From positions 116,049 through 155,334 of the forward strand of contig NZ_RJPS01000005.1 of the NCBI RefSeq assembly GCF_003943505.1: 39,286 nt of DNA, written 5' to 3'. Every line of letters starts with the position of its first letter. The first letter of the stretch is position 1. A program made the translations under genes and the position numbers. The notes under the pieces are model-generated. The model searched no databases. It worked only from the letters and a program-made list of their open reading frames with translations, and was not told the DNA's origin. Source of the stretch: Streptococcus cristatus. Lineage in GTDB: Bacteria > Bacillota > Bacilli > Lactobacillales > Streptococcaceae. Of this stretch, positions 25,066 to 34,179 are shown one piece after another.

Positions 25066-25138
25066 TGCTAATTGCCGGGATCGAACCGGCGACCTCATCC
25101 TTACCATGGATGCGCTCTGCCTACTGAGCTAAATCAGC
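25066..25138 (-). tRNA. tRNA-Thr, anticodon GGT
   Basis: The 73-base cloverleaf is complete: acceptor GCTGATT/AATTAGC with one G-T pair, D arm GCTC/GAGC, anticodon stem CATCC/GGATG with loop ATGGTAA (anticodon GGT at 34-36, U33 present), T arm GCCGG-TTCGATC-CCGGC, and discriminator A. The CCA end is not encoded. It stands alone and not in an rRNA cluster. Confidence 0.96.
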
Positions 25139-25187
25139 ATTACCTATCTACTATATCATGTAGACAGGTACTTGTCAATATTCTTTC

Positions 25188-25757
25188 TCATTTTTTTGCG
25201 AAATATTGGTCCCTAGTCAGATAGTAATGCACCCGTGTCACTATGCGCCCTTCCTCATGCTTATCTAGTGATGCGTAAGGCTCTTCGTGGGAAAAGATCA
25301 TGCCTGACTTTTGCATGACACGGCCGGAGGCTGGATTATCCGCATCGTGCAGCGCTGCAAGTTTGTTCATCCCGATTTCCTCAAAAGCCAGCTCAAGCAC
25401 CGCTCGATTGGCCTCCGTCGTATAGCCCTGATTCCAGTATTTTTTATGGATCACATAGCCGATAGCTGCCGTTTTCAAATCCAAGCGAATCTTATGCAGG
25501 TCAATCGTTCCGATAAAATCACCAGTCTCTTTTAGCTCGATGCCCCAGCGCCCCAAAGGATTAGCTAGGTAAAACAAGGCAATATTATTACGGGTTTCTT
25601 CTAGATTTTTGTTAGCCTCAAAGGTATAGCGGACATTCTCCTCGTCTGAAGCATATTCAAACATGGCTGGTGCGTCCTCTAAAGTCACCGGGCGCAAGAT
25701 CAATCGTTCCGTCTCAATTCTGGAATGCTGGCTTAGCTTAATATAAATATTTTCCAT
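25188..25757 (-). CDS. GNAT family N-acetyltransferase (RimJ/RimL-like)
   Basis: This 189-residue protein begins with the typical RIETERLILRPVTLEDAPAMFEYAS. It has the acetyl-CoA-binding stretch IGYVIHKKYWNQGYTTEANRAVLELAF, in which the usual Q/R-x-x-G-x-G/A loop appears as KKYWNQGYTTEA, and the conserved LAALHDADNPASGRVMQKSGM. RimJ/RimL relatives acetylate ribosomal protein N-termini or small molecules; the substrate here is unknown. AGGAGG precedes the ATG. It appears to be a single gene. Confidence 0.9.
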   Translation of the reverse strand: MENIYIKLSQHSRIETERLILRPVTLEDAPAMFEYASDEENVRYTFEANKNLEETRNNIALFYLANPLGRWGIELKETGDFIGTIDLHKIRLDLKTAAIGYVIHKKYWNQGYTTEANRAVLELAFEEIGMNKLAALHDADNPASGRVMQKSGMIFSHEEPYASLDKHEEGRIVTRVHYYLTRDQYFAKK

Positions 25758-25821
25758 CTCTTCCTCCTGATTTTTCTTATCAGAATAGCATAATTCCCTG
25801 CCTAAAACAATCCTTTTTTTC

Positions 25822-25850
25822 TTGCTTTTTACGACAGTTTCCTTTAAAAT
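25822..25850 (+). promoter_or_regulatory. Promoter for ald
   Basis: TTGCTT (25822-25827) and TAAAAT (25845-25850) are 17 bases apart. The roughly 75-base leader contains CCTAGG and CCTAG elements that could form a hairpin before the RBS AAGGAG. Confidence 0.6.
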
Positions 25851-25932
25851 GAAAACATCACAATAATTGACCTAGGTTCCTTTGTAGTCCTGTATTCGGA
25901 GATCCTAGCGTTAGAAAAAGGAGTAAAGCTCT

Positions 25933-27045
25933 ATGTTAATCGGAATTCCAAGAGAAATTAAAAATAATGAAAACCGCGTTGCCCTGGCGCCAGCTGGTGT
26001 GCACAGTCTTGTAGGAAAAGGCCATCAGGTGCTGATCGAGACAAATGCTGGACTTGGATCTGGCTTTGCAGATGCAGACTATGAAAAGCAAGGTGCAAAA
26101 ATCGTTGCCACTGCTGCTGAAGCTTGGGCAGCTGAGTTGGTTGTTAAGGTTAAAGAACCGCTGGAAACTGAATACCAGTTCTTGCGTGATGACCTTCTAC
26201 TCTTCACTTACCTGCACATGGCCGCTGCTCCCGAATTAGCCCAAGCTATGGTAGCTGCTAAAACTACCGGGGTAGCCTACGAGACTGTACGTGACGGACA
26301 AGGACAACTACCACTCTTAGTACCCATGAGTGAGGTTGCTGGCCGCATGGCGGTTCAAATCGGAGCTCATTTCCTAACCAAGCAAACAGGTGGCTCTGGC
26401 GTTCTCCTTGGCGGTGTACCCGGAGTGCCAAAAGGTAAAGTTACCATTATCGGAGGCGGTGTTGTAGGAACTCATGCAGCCCGTATCGCTCTGGGACTAG
26501 GCGCTCAGGTTACGATTCTCGATATTAGCGCCAAACGTCTATCCGTTCTAGAAGAAGTCTTTGGCAACCAAATTCAAACTCTCATGTCCAACCCATTTAA
26601 CATTGAGGCAAGCGTCCGCGAAGCTGATGTCGTGATTGGAGCTGTGCTCATTCCTGGTGCTAAAGCACCAAAACTGGTAACTGACGATATGGTGAAGCAA
26701 ATGCGCCCTGGTTCTGTTATTGTTGACGTGGCTGTTGACCAAGGTGGTGTTATCGAGACTGCTGACCGCGTGACAACCCACGATGAGCCAGTCTATGAGA
26801 AACACGGTGTTCTCCACTATGCGGTAGCCAATATCCCTGGTGCCGTAGCCCGCACTTCTACTATCGCCCTGACCAATGTTACTCTTCCTTATATCGAAGC
26901 ACTGGCTGAGAAAGGCTTCAGACAAGCTATTGCAGACGATGCTGGATTGCGTGAAGGTGTCACAACCTATCACGGTCACATCACTAGCCGACCAGTTGCA
27001 GAAGGCTTGAATCTTGATTACACTTCTATTGACGAACTTGTCTAA
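25933..27045 (+). CDS. ald: Alanine dehydrogenase
   Basis: This 370-residue protein is full length for NAD-dependent alanine dehydrogenase, which interconverts L-alanine and pyruvate plus ammonia. The N-terminal substrate domain has [20 protein letters not shown] (Arg15 region) and VVKVKEP (Lys75 region). LFTYLHMAA carries the catalytic His near residue 96. The Rossmann domain has [38 protein letters not shown], near the C-terminus, closes the active site. It is transcribed alone on the plus strand from its own promoter and ends at a strong terminator. Confidence 0.96.
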   Translation: MLIGIPREIKNNENRVALAPAGVHSLVGKGHQVLIETNAGLGSGFADADYEKQGAKIVATAAEAWAAELVVKVKEPLETEYQFLRDDLLLFTYLHMAAAPELAQAMVAAKTTGVAYETVRDGQGQLPLLVPMSEVAGRMAVQIGAHFLTKQTGGSGVLLGGVPGVPKGKVTIIGGGVVGTHAARIALGLGAQVTILDISAKRLSVLEEVFGNQIQTLMSNPFNIEASVREADVVIGAVLIPGAKAPKLVTDDMVKQMRPGSVIVDVAVDQGGVIETADRVTTHDEPVYEKHGVLHYAVANIPGAVARTSTIALTNVTLPYIEALAEKGFRQAIADDAGLREGVTTYHGHITSRPVAEGLNLDYTSIDELV

Positions 27046-27065
27046 TCATTTTTCTCTTATATACA

Positions 27066-27100
27066 AAACCCGAAGGAACTTCTAGTCCTTCGGGTTTCAT
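27066..27100. terminator. Terminator after ald, possibly bidirectional
   Basis: AAACCCGAAGGA and TCCTTCGGGTTT form a perfect 12-bp stem around an eight-base loop. A- and T-rich flanks could also stop the opposing DUF3267 operon. Confidence 0.9.
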
Positions 27101-27233
27101 TTGTTTTAAACTTGAAATTAGTATCATACTGCAATTCATTTAGACAAGATCAACATTGCTCCACATCTTTAAATTATCAAGTCTGTTACTCTTTAATAGA
27201 CATTTTAAAAAAAGTATATAACACTTGTGATTG

Positions 27234-27794
27234 CTAGCCCTGACTAGGCTCTTCTTTCTGGTAAAAGTTCATCCCAACCTCAGTATCCTCGACCAGAATA
27301 TCATCAGTCTGGCCCAACAGCAGCAAAGCGATGTAAAAGTCACCAACACATCCTGCTGCATGAATACTAGCCAGAGGCATGTAGAGAGTTGAACTGAGCA
27401 AGCCCAGCATGGCCAATAAGGTCAGAAGTAGGCTAATCAAAACAAAAGGTGCCAAACCAATGACCAAGAAGTCCTTACGATTATAAAAGGTTCCTGGACT
27501 AGTCGCATAGGCCATCCCTTTTTTAAAACCAAACTTGACCTTGGCCTTCCCTTTACCAAAAAGCTTGAAGAAGAAACCGTGGATGTACTCATGGATGACG
27601 ACAAGGATAAAGGCAAAAACTAAAAAATAGGCAAGATCTAGACCCGAAAAATCATAATGGTCTGCACGAAAAATTAGCTGGGTCAATTTCGCAAAAAGCA
27701 TGGAGAAAGGAAAAATCAGTAAGAGCCCTGCTACATTTAGACCGATTACATATTTCTTTTCTTCCATAAAATTGATTTTTTTAATGAGTTTCAT
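27234..27794 (-). CDS. DUF3267 membrane protein, putative metalloprotease
   Basis: This 186-residue protein has about four membrane helices and the zinc-protease-like motif HEYIH (HExxH) in FILVVIHEYIHGFFFKLFGKG. That is the arrangement of DUF3267, a family related to site-2-type membrane proteases. No proven substrate is known for the family. GGAG precedes ATG 27794. It is the last gene of the operon that contains the ABC exporter, 13 bases after the permease, so it may process or support something the exporter handles. Confidence 0.85.
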   Translation of the reverse strand: MKLIKKINFMEEKKYVIGLNVAGLLLIFPFSMLFAKLTQLIFRADHYDFSGLDLAYFLVFAFILVVIHEYIHGFFFKLFGKGKAKVKFGFKKGMAYATSPGTFYNRKDFLVIGLAPFVLISLLLTLLAMLGLLSSTLYMPLASIHAAGCVGDFYIALLLLGQTDDILVEDTEVGMNFYQKEEPSQG

Positions 27795-27807
27795 AAAATC
27801 TCCTCCA

Positions 27808-28500
27808 TCATTTTCGACCTTTACTCAAGACATAGGTGCTTGCACTGATAAAAATAAGAAGCCAAATCACCAAATTAGAGAAATCTTCAATTTTAAAAGA
27901 ATAGTCTCCTGTTTCAAAGAAGTTGATAAAAGGATTCATAAAAGTAAACCGTAGAATGTGCTGTATTGTTTTATCAAAACTAGCAAATAGAGGTACGAAA
28001 CTAATCAGAAACAGCGGAAATAAACTATAAACCTGAGCTTGTGATTGTGTCTTGGAAATACCACCAATAAAAAGATTGATTAAAAGGATAATAACAATAA
28101 TTAAGAGATTGATCAAAAGATAGATAGGCCATTTGCCAGAGAGATCTACATGCAAATAATATGGGAAAAAAAGCAAGGCAAAGACTGTAAATAGGAAGGG
28201 ATAAACCAACATGGATAAGAGGTATTCAGTAGAACGAACCCCGCTCAACATCAAGGTTTTTAGATTGCGCTTTTCCTTGTCCTCTGCCATCATAATAGAT
28301 ACCATGTAGCCGCCACTCATGGCAAAAGTCATAGGCAGGATCATCTTCAATAGTCCTTGGCCTGCATTGCCATTCTTATTTAAAATCATATTGTACAAAA
28401 AGAGGAGGCCAAAGGGCAGCAAGACGGATATAAGCAAAGAAGAGTTTGTCAATAAAATCTGAGTACGCAGCCATGTGAGAGCTTTAATTTTTTTATACAT
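27808..28500 (-). CDS. ABC-2 type transporter permease
   Basis: This 230-residue protein has six predicted helices, starting MYKKIKALTWLRTQILLTNSSLL. The cytoplasmic segment MMAEDKEKRNLKTLMLSGVRSTEYLLSMLVYPFLF is typical of ABC-2 permeases. Its start overlaps the ATPase gene by eight bases. With that ATPase it forms an exporter. The substrate is not evident; the PspC and XRE genes in the same operon suggest envelope stress or peptide defence. Confidence 0.9.
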   Translation of the reverse strand: MYKKIKALTWLRTQILLTNSSLLISVLLPFGLLFLYNMILNKNGNAGQGLLKMILPMTFAMSGGYMVSIMMAEDKEKRNLKTLMLSGVRSTEYLLSMLVYPFLFTVFALLFFPYYLHVDLSGKWPIYLLINLLIIVIILLINLFIGGISKTQSQAQVYSLFPLFLISFVPLFASFDKTIQHILRFTFMNPFINFFETGDYSFKIEDFSNLVIWLLIFISASTYVLSKGRK

Positions 28501-29326
28501 CTAATTTTTCTCCTGTTAATTGAATAAAGATTTCTTCTAATGTAGGTTCGCAAGAATGTACTGTAATGGCCAATTTTAGGTCTTTTGTAGCTAAATCAGA
28601 GAAGGAAATTTGCTCGATTTCTCCATTTTCATAGCTAATTTTAACTTTCTTGGCTGCGTTATATTTCTGAATAATAGCTTTCGGCTTTCCATACTCTACT
28701 AATACTCCCTTATTTAGTAAGGCCAGTCGATCACAAAGGGCACTAGCTTCATACATATCATGCGTCGTCAGAAAAATAGTTGTTCCTTTTTTCTTCAGCT
28801 CAAGCAAAAGCTCATGAATCACCTTGGAAGTACGAGGATCAAGCCCACTCGTTGGTTCATCTAAGAATAAAATTTCAGGATCATTTAAAAGAGCCCTAGC
28901 TAGAAACATCCGTTGCTTCATACCTGTCGAAAGTTTCTCTGCTACAATATTTTTGCTTTCTAACAAACCAACCTGCTCTAAAACTTCATCTATCCGCTCA
29001 TTTTTTAAATCGTATAATTTCGCATATATCTGCAGGTTTTTATAGAGAGTCATCTTTTCATAAAAGCCACTTGTATCAGATACCAGACCAATTTTCACCA
29101 AATCCTGAGCATTAATAGTATCTGAAGCCTTACCAAGGATTTTACTTTGACCATCGTCGGCATCAAGCTGGCCTGTTAGTATATTAATTAACGTTGTTTT
29201 TCCTGATCCAGATGGTCCTAAAAATCCGAAAATTTCTCCTTGATCGATATGAAAATTAATCTGTTCTAAAGCTTTTTTATCTCCAAAACTTTTAGAAATA
29301 TTCTCTACTTGAATCACTTGTGACAT
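28493..29326 (-). CDS. ABC transporter ATP-binding protein
   Basis: This 277-residue protein starts MSQVIQVENISKSFGDKKAL. ATG 29326 is chosen because a GAGG-containing site precedes it and upstream residues are not family-like. Walker A is GPSGSGKTT, the signature is LSTGMKQRM, Walker B is EILFLDEPTSGLD, and the H-loop is TTHD. The C-terminal 60 residues form the usual accessory domain of ABC-2 exporters. Its partner permease overlaps by eight bases. Confidence 0.95.
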   Translation of the reverse strand: MSQVIQVENISKSFGDKKALEQINFHIDQGEIFGFLGPSGSGKTTLINILTGQLDADDGQSKILGKASDTINAQDLVKIGLVSDTSGFYEKMTLYKNLQIYAKLYDLKNERIDEVLEQVGLLESKNIVAEKLSTGMKQRMFLARALLNDPEILFLDEPTSGLDPRTSKVIHELLLELKKKGTTIFLTTHDMYEASALCDRLALLNKGVLVEYGKPKAIIQKYNAAKKVKISYENGEIEQISFSDLATKDLKLAITVHSCEPTLEEIFIQLTGEKLDV

Positions 29327-29345
29327 AAGGCCTCTTCTCACTTTC

Positions 29346-29507
29346 TTACTTATAATAACGTTTAACGATTTTGTACTGGCTGACAGTAACATAAAGATAG
29401 ATGACCGATACCGCAATCCAAGCCAAAATCGTATCCAGTTGGAATAGGAGATTTAGCAGTATCAGTCCAATATAGATACTAGGAAAGATAAAACTCACTA
29501 ATTTCAA
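29346..29507 (-). CDS. Small two-helix membrane protein
   Basis: This 53-residue protein is read from TTG 29507, which AAGGAG precedes; an ATG at 29588 lies inside the upstream gene and lacks a ribosome site. It has two hydrophobic segments, SFIFPSIYIGLILLNLLFQL and TILAWIAVSVIYLYVTV, and ends QYKIVKRYYK. That ending closely resembles the C-terminus of the adjacent DUF3169 protein (SYQAVKRYFK). It is probably a truncated paralogue kept in the operon. The function is unknown. Confidence 0.7.
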   Translation of the reverse strand: MKLVSFIFPSIYIGLILLNLLFQLDTILAWIAVSVIYLYVTVSQYKIVKRYYK

Positions 29508-29535
29508 ATGAACTCCTTTTGGGCCGACAAACAGC

Positions 29536-30279
29536 TTATTTGAAATATCTTTTAACTGCTTGATAGGAGTCCACATTGATATAGACAAAAATAATGGTTA
29601 AGACAATCATGCCAGATACGACCTGCATCGGTGTCCCAGCTCCGACAAGAAAGAGAAGGATATAGAGACCTGGAATGAGCCGCTGATTGAGATTAAAGAG
29701 AGTTAAAAAGCTTTGCTCATAATGAGCCTGCAACTCCCCTTCATCATAGGACAGCGCATAGTCCTTCATCTCCTCAATGGTTGGCATAGCAGATAATTTA
29801 TATTGACGAACCTTCTGAGTGGTTTTCAATACAAGAATTTGACCTAAAATCAAAGCAAGAAACAGTGCAATATCATAAAATGGAATGTGAATCGTCGTTT
29901 CTGACCTTAGTATCGGACCAAGGTAGCTCACTCCTACAAAGAGGGTTAATAGAGTCAGAGCATACGAGATATTATATAAAATCGTCGCATATTCTAGTGT
30001 TTTGAAAGTTTGACGATAGAGCTCATAGCTTTTGTCATCATCTTCTTCTCTCTGGTAAGCCCCGTGAAATTTATGCGTCTGATAGAGCAAGAAAAAGGTT
30101 ACGGGATAGAGAATAAACAAACTCGCTCGACCAATGTTCTTCAGCAGTTCAACATTTAAGACGGTCGGCCAAGAGAAATACTCAAAATGAGCCATTATAA
30201 AACCGACTACTCCTCCTCCTAATATAGCAGCAAGAATGAAGATGCCGATATTTCTCAATATTCTTTTCTTTGTTGACAT
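29536..30279 (-). CDS. DUF3169 family membrane protein
   Basis: This 247-residue protein has about six membrane helices, starting MSTKKRILRNIGIFILAAILGGGVVGFIM, with a middle cytoplasmic stretch YKLSAMPTIEEMKDYALSYDEGE. The layout fits DUF3169, a Firmicute family commonly found beside small XRE regulators and ABC exporters. No activity is known. It lies 15 bases after the PspC gene and is followed by the short look-alike at 29346-29507. Confidence 0.82.
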   Translation of the reverse strand: MSTKKRILRNIGIFILAAILGGGVVGFIMAHFEYFSWPTVLNVELLKNIGRASLFILYPVTFFLLYQTHKFHGAYQREEDDDKSYELYRQTFKTLEYATILYNISYALTLLTLFVGVSYLGPILRSETTIHIPFYDIALFLALILGQILVLKTTQKVRQYKLSAMPTIEEMKDYALSYDEGELQAHYEQSFLTLFNLNQRLIPGLYILLFLVGAGTPMQVVSGMIVLTIIFVYINVDSYQAVKRYFK

Positions 30280-30294
30280 TGTTTTCTCCTATTC

Positions 30295-30648
30295 TTAAAT
30301 AAGCGCAGTCAGCCAAGCCATGACTTGGCTAATAAAGTCAGAGGCAATTTCCAGTATTTCACGGCCAAATAAAGGTAAAATAATCAGCACTGTCATCAGA
30401 AAAATAAAGTGATTTCTGACTTTTTTGTTCATTTTATTCCACAAATAATCCCTTTGCAACCATCCTGCCAGATAGGCATAGCCCAAGGCTACAAAAATCC
30501 CTAACTCAGTTGATGCTAGCACTACAACTGCGAACATCAGACGAATATAAGCTACCTTTATCCCAAAATAATCCGCCAAACCTGCACAGACACCAGCAAT
30601 TTTTGCTTGTTCTTCGTTAACTTTAAAGTTTTCCATAAATTCTTGCAT
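30295..30648 (-). CDS. PspC domain membrane protein
   Basis: This 117-residue protein starts MQEFMENFKVNEEQAKIAGV. AAGGAG before ATG 30648 supports the start. The PspC core is AGVCAGLADYFGIKVAYIRLMFAVVVLAS, followed by two or three further hydrophobic segments. PspC proteins sense or respond to membrane stress. In Firmicutes they occur in LiaF-like stress modules. It begins the second part of the XRE operon after a 168-base gap that contains a hairpin and a small inverted repeat. Confidence 0.88.
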   Translation of the reverse strand: MQEFMENFKVNEEQAKIAGVCAGLADYFGIKVAYIRLMFAVVVLASTELGIFVALGYAYLAGWLQRDYLWNKMNKKVRNHFIFLMTVLIILPLFGREILEIASDFISQVMAWLTALI

Positions 30649-30668
30649 TGTTTTTCTCCTTGTTTTAC

Positions 30669-30687
30669 TTTCCGTCACTTGCGGAAA
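30669..30687 (-). repeat. Inverted repeat upstream of the PspC gene
   Basis: TTTCCG (30669-30674) and CGGAAA (30682-30687) are perfect arms around a 7-base spacer, about 20 bases before the start codon. It may be an operator or a small leader hairpin. Confidence 0.4.
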
Positions 30688-30752
30688 AGCACTAATATAC
30701 TTACACAGCTTATTAAGATTAGCTCAAGTACTACCTTGATACAGAACTTGCT

Positions 30753-30781
30753 TGCTAGTCTTCATGACAAGATGGCTAGCA
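30753..30781. other. Hairpin between the XRE and PspC genes
   Basis: TGCTAG and CTAGCA, with inner TCTT/AAGA pairs, form a bulged stem without a T-run. It could stabilise or attenuate the polycistronic message rather than fully terminate it. Confidence 0.4.
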
Positions 30782-30816
30782 TAAACTATCTCCAGCAACT
30801 GATTTTTCCCAACTAC

Positions 30817-31023
30817 CTACTCTTCCTCCACTAAGCGAAAGACATTTTCGACACTTTCGTTGAAAATTTGAGCAATTTTGAGAGCAATGACCACGGAGGG
30901 CGTATATTCATCCCGCTCCAGCAAGCTAATCGTTTGCCGCGACACGCCGGCTTTCTTGGCTAAGTCAGTTTGATTCAGCCCGTCTCTGGCCCTCAGCTCT
31001 TTGAGTCGATTTTTCAGCTTCAT
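30817..31023 (-). CDS. Small XRE/Cro-type transcriptional regulator
   Basis: This 68-residue protein is one HTH_3 domain: LKELRARDGLNQTDLAKKAGVSRQTISLLERDEYTPSVVIALKIAQIF. This compact type (YozG/YgzD-like) usually represses its own operon. A near-perfect palindrome covers the -35 box of the promoter two genes upstream. It lies 11 bases after the 106-residue membrane protein gene. Confidence 0.93.
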   Translation of the reverse strand: MKLKNRLKELRARDGLNQTDLAKKAGVSRQTISLLERDEYTPSVVIALKIAQIFNESVENVFRLVEEE

Positions 31024-31034
31024 GACAACACCTC

Positions 31035-31355
31035 TCAGTCTTCTTTCAGTTCAACAGACTTGATATCGTCAATGCGCATGAGCTTGATTCTTGTTTGACC
31101 TTTTTTATTGGTCTTACTCAACTTAACCCAATCGTCATCAGCATCAACTACCTCCCAGCAATCTGTCCCGAAAACTTCACCAATGATGATCGGTTTTTTC
31201 CCAATCATTTCTTTAAAAAAACGTGACATTTCTCCACTCCTTTCTTTATTTCTCTCTAAACGTTTCAACTTCCTTTTCACCTTGTTCAATTCACTGGATG
31301 ACATCAGCCACAAACCAGAAAATATTGGAAGTAGACACCAAAACAGTATCTCCAT
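31035..31355 (-). CDS. Membrane-anchored protein of unknown function, first gene of the XRE operon
   Basis: This 106-residue protein has one N-terminal helix (EILFWCLLPIFSGLWLMSS), a very basic stretch (KVKRKLKRLERNKER), and a small beta domain with GEVFGTDCWEVVDADDDWVKLSK and IKLMRIDDIKSVEL. The last part looks like a short SH3-like barrel. No family is assigned. It is the first gene after the operon promoter and may be a membrane-linked co-regulator of the XRE protein. Confidence 0.8.
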   Translation of the reverse strand: MEILFWCLLPIFSGLWLMSSSELNKVKRKLKRLERNKERSGEMSRFFKEMIGKKPIIIGEVFGTDCWEVVDADDDWVKLSKTNKKGQTRIKLMRIDDIKSVELKED

Positions 31356-31393
31356 TAGTCCCTCCTTTTATCTTTTCTTCTTAACTTAAATAC

Positions 31394-31438
31394 ATTGTAA
31401 CAGATTCTTTTCTTTTTGACAAGTATATTTGTCAAAAA
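31394..31438 (-). promoter_or_regulatory. Promoter and palindromic operator of the XRE-PspC-ABC operon
   Basis: On the minus strand TTGTCA (31417-31422) and TACAAT (31394-31399) are 17 bases apart. A palindrome with 10-base perfect arms and a six-base centre (TTTTTGACAA-N6-TTGTCAAAAA, 31413-31438) covers the -35 box. It is a good candidate operator for the XRE protein. Confidence 0.8.
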
Positions 31439-31485
31439 AATAAAGATTTTTGTCATAAAGACTTAGATCCTTTACAAAAAAGAAG

Positions 31486-31516
31486 TAAAAAAGACCAGGA
31501 CTGAATCCTGATCTCA
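31486..31516 (-). terminator. Terminator after alaS
   Basis: On the minus strand AGATCAGGA, loop TTCAG and TCCTGGTCT (one T-G pair) form a stem followed by TTTTTT. Confidence 0.85.
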
Positions 31517-31525
31517 AAAAGCATA

Positions 31526-34144
31526 CTACAATTTACCTGCTACTGCATCCAACAAGTCTTGGATTTTGGCTTGGTTGCTTCCTCCTGCCATGGCCATGTC
31601 TGGTTTACCACCACCACGTCCATCGACGATTGGTGCTAATTCTTTGATAAGATTTCCTGCATGAAGGTCTTTAGTCTTGCTAGCTACGAGAACATTGACC
31701 TTGTCACCGATAGCTGCGACTAGGACAAGAAGGTCAGAGTAGTCTTTTTGTTTCCAGTTATCCGCAAAGGTACGAAGGGCACCTGCGTCTGATACAGAAA
31801 CTTGGCTAGCAATGTAACGGTGGCCGTTGACTTCCTTCACATCCTTGAAGACATCACCAGCAGCTGCGGCTGCGGCTTTTTCCTTCAATTCTGCATTTTC
31901 TTTTTGCAATTGACGGAGTTGCTCTTGAAGACCTTCGACCTTGTGAGGTACTTCCTTGAGTTGAGGTGCTTTCAAAGTCGCTGCCACTGCTTTAAGGGCA
32001 TCTTCTTGATCACGGTAGGCTTCAAAGGCTTCCTTGCCAGTCACGGCCAAGATACGGCGAGTTCCTGAGCCAATTCCTTCTTCTTTGACAATTTTGAAGA
32101 GGCCAATCTCAGAAGTATTGCCAACGTGGGTACCACCACAAAGTTCGACAGAGTAATCGCCGATGGTTACAACTCGGACTTCCTTGCCGTATTTTTCACC
32201 AAAGAGGGCCATAGCTCCCATTTCTTTAGCGGTGTCAATATCTGTCTCAACAGTTTCTACTGCGATTGCTTCCCAGATTTTTTCGTTGACTTGCTGTTCA
32301 ATGGCGCGCAATTCTTCAGGAGTTACTGCTTGGAAGTGCGTAAAGTCAAAGCGAAGGAATTCGACTTCGTTAAGGGATCCTGCTTGGGTTGCATGGTTTC
32401 CAAGGATATTGTGAAGAGCTGCATGGAGCAAGTGAGTCGCTGTGTGGTTTTTCATGACACGAAGACGACGATTGGTGTCGATGCTAAGTGTGTATTCTTG
32501 GTTCAAGGCAAGCGGAGCATGAACTTCGACTGTATGCAGCGGTTGGCCATTTGGTGCTTTCTGAACATCTGTTACAGTCGCCACGATGTTTCCAGCAGCG
32601 TCCAAGATTTGTCCGTGGTCAGCTACTTGTCCACCCATTTCAGCGTAGAATGGAGTCTCAGCAAAAATGAGAGAGGCAGTTCCTTCAGAGACAGCTTCTA
32701 CTTCTGCATTGTCCGCTACGATAGCCACCAATTTAGAAGACAATTGTGATGCTTCATAGTTAAAGATGCTCTCAACAGTAATGTTTTGAAGGGTTTCATT
32801 TTGCATACCCATTGAGCCACCCTTAACAGCTGACGCACGCGCGCGTTCTTGCTGTTCTTTCATGGCTGCTTCAAAACCTTCACGGTCTACAGTCATACCA
32901 GCTTCTTCAGCAATTTCTTCAGTCAATTCCACTGGGAATCCGTAAGTATCATAGAGTTTGAAGACATCTTGACCAGCAATCACTGATTGACCTTTTTCTT
33001 TCAAGTCTGCTACGATACCTTGGGCAAAGTGTTGACCTGAGTGAAGGGTACGAGCAAATGACTCTTCCTCGCTCTTAACGATTTTTTCGATAAAGTCACG
33101 TTTTTCAAGCACTTCTGGGTAGTAGCTTTCCATGATTTTTCCAACTGTTGGAACGAGTTTGTAAAGGAAAGGCTCGTTGATGCCCAATTTTTGGCCGTGC
33201 ATGGAAGCACGACGGAGAAGACGACGAAGGACATAGCCACGGCCTTCATTTCCAGGAAGAGCCCCATCACCAATGGCAAAGGAAAGCGAACGAATATGGT
33301 CCGCAATGACCTTGAAGCTCATGTTGTCGCCATCTTGGTCGTAGACCTTACCAGACAATTTCTCTACTTCACGAATGATTGGCATGAAGAGGTCAGTTTC
33401 AAAGTTTGTCTTAGCCCCTTGGATAACTGCCACCAAACGCTCCAAACCAGCGCCCGTATCAATGTTCTTATGTGGCAATTCCTTGTATTCGCTACGAGGA
33501 ACAGCAGGGTCTGCGTTAAATTGTGACAAAACGATGTTCCAGATTTCGATGTAACGGTCGTTTTCGATATCTTCAGCAAGGAGACGAAGACCGATATTTT
33601 CTGGGTCAAAAGCTTCACCACGGTCAAAGAAAATCTCAGTATCAGGTCCAGAAGGTCCCGCACCGATTTCCCAGAAATTGTCCTCGATTGGAATCAAGTG
33701 ACTTGGGTCCACTCCCACTTCAATCCAGCGGTTGTAGGAATCCTTATCTTCTGGATAGTAGGTCATGTAAAGTTTCTCAGCTGGGAAGTCAAACCATTCA
33801 GGACTGGTCAAAAGCTCATAAGCCCAAGTGATGGCCTCATCACGGAAGTAATCTCCGATAGAGAAGTTCCCCAACATCTCAAACATGGTATGGTGACGAG
33901 CTGTTTTTCCGACATTTTCGATATCGTTGGTACGGATGGCCTTTTGCGCATTGGTAATCCGTGGATTTTCAGGAATAATGGTCCCGTCAAAGTATTTTTT
34001 AAGAGTAGCTACCCCAGAGTTGATCCAGAGCAAAGTTGGGTCGTTAACTGGAACTAGACTGACTGATGGTTCTACAGAGTGACCTTTGGTTGCCCAGAAA
34101 TCCAGCCACATTTGACGAACCTGAGCACTTGACATTTGTTTCAT
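31526..34144 (-). CDS. alaS: Alanyl-tRNA synthetase
   Basis: This 872-residue class II synthetase has the usual order. The aminoacylation domain starts [15 protein letters not shown], with motif 2 region [16 protein letters not shown] and motif 3 [16 protein letters not shown]. The editing domain has zinc-type motifs [11 protein letters not shown] and CGGTH. The C-Ala domain is at the end, closing [15 protein letters not shown]. It charges tRNA-Ala and clears mis-acylated Ser and Gly. AAGGAG precedes ATG 34144. It follows the LOR gene by 35 bases behind an alanine T-box, so transcription should rise when tRNA-Ala is uncharged. Confidence 0.98.
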   Translation of the reverse strand: MKQMSSAQVRQMWLDFWATKGHSVEPSVSLVPVNDPTLLWINSGVATLKKYFDGTIIPENPRITNAQKAIRTNDIENVGKTARHHTMFEMLGNFSIGDYFRDEAITWAYELLTSPEWFDFPAEKLYMTYYPEDKDSYNRWIEVGVDPSHLIPIEDNFWEIGAGPSGPDTEIFFDRGEAFDPENIGLRLLAEDIENDRYIEIWNIVLSQFNADPAVPRSEYKELPHKNIDTGAGLERLVAVIQGAKTNFETDLFMPIIREVEKLSGKVYDQDGDNMSFKVIADHIRSLSFAIGDGALPGNEGRGYVLRRLLRRASMHGQKLGINEPFLYKLVPTVGKIMESYYPEVLEKRDFIEKIVKSEEESFARTLHSGQHFAQGIVADLKEKGQSVIAGQDVFKLYDTYGFPVELTEEIAEEAGMTVDREGFEAAMKEQQERARASAVKGGSMGMQNETLQNITVESIFNYEASQLSSKLVAIVADNAEVEAVSEGTASLIFAETPFYAEMGGQVADHGQILDAAGNIVATVTDVQKAPNGQPLHTVEVHAPLALNQEYTLSIDTNRRLRVMKNHTATHLLHAALHNILGNHATQAGSLNEVEFLRFDFTHFQAVTPEELRAIEQQVNEKIWEAIAVETVETDIDTAKEMGAMALFGEKYGKEVRVVTIGDYSVELCGGTHVGNTSEIGLFKIVKEEGIGSGTRRILAVTGKEAFEAYRDQEDALKAVAATLKAPQLKEVPHKVEGLQEQLRQLQKENAELKEKAAAAAAGDVFKDVKEVNGHRYIASQVSVSDAGALRTFADNWKQKDYSDLLVLVAAIGDKVNVLVASKTKDLHAGNLIKELAPIVDGRGGGKPDMAMAGGSNQAKIQDLLDAVAGKL

Positions 34145-34179
34145 TTATGTTTTCTCCTTAATTTTTCTAAATATTTATA

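Noticed and set aside
30753..30781. Full terminator between the XRE and PspC genes
   Set aside because: The hairpin has no following T-run, and the genes beyond look like one operon.
32126..32749. Long plus-strand open frame opposite alaS
   Set aside because: It is an antisense shadow of a strongly conserved synthetase, with no RBS and no protein-like composition.
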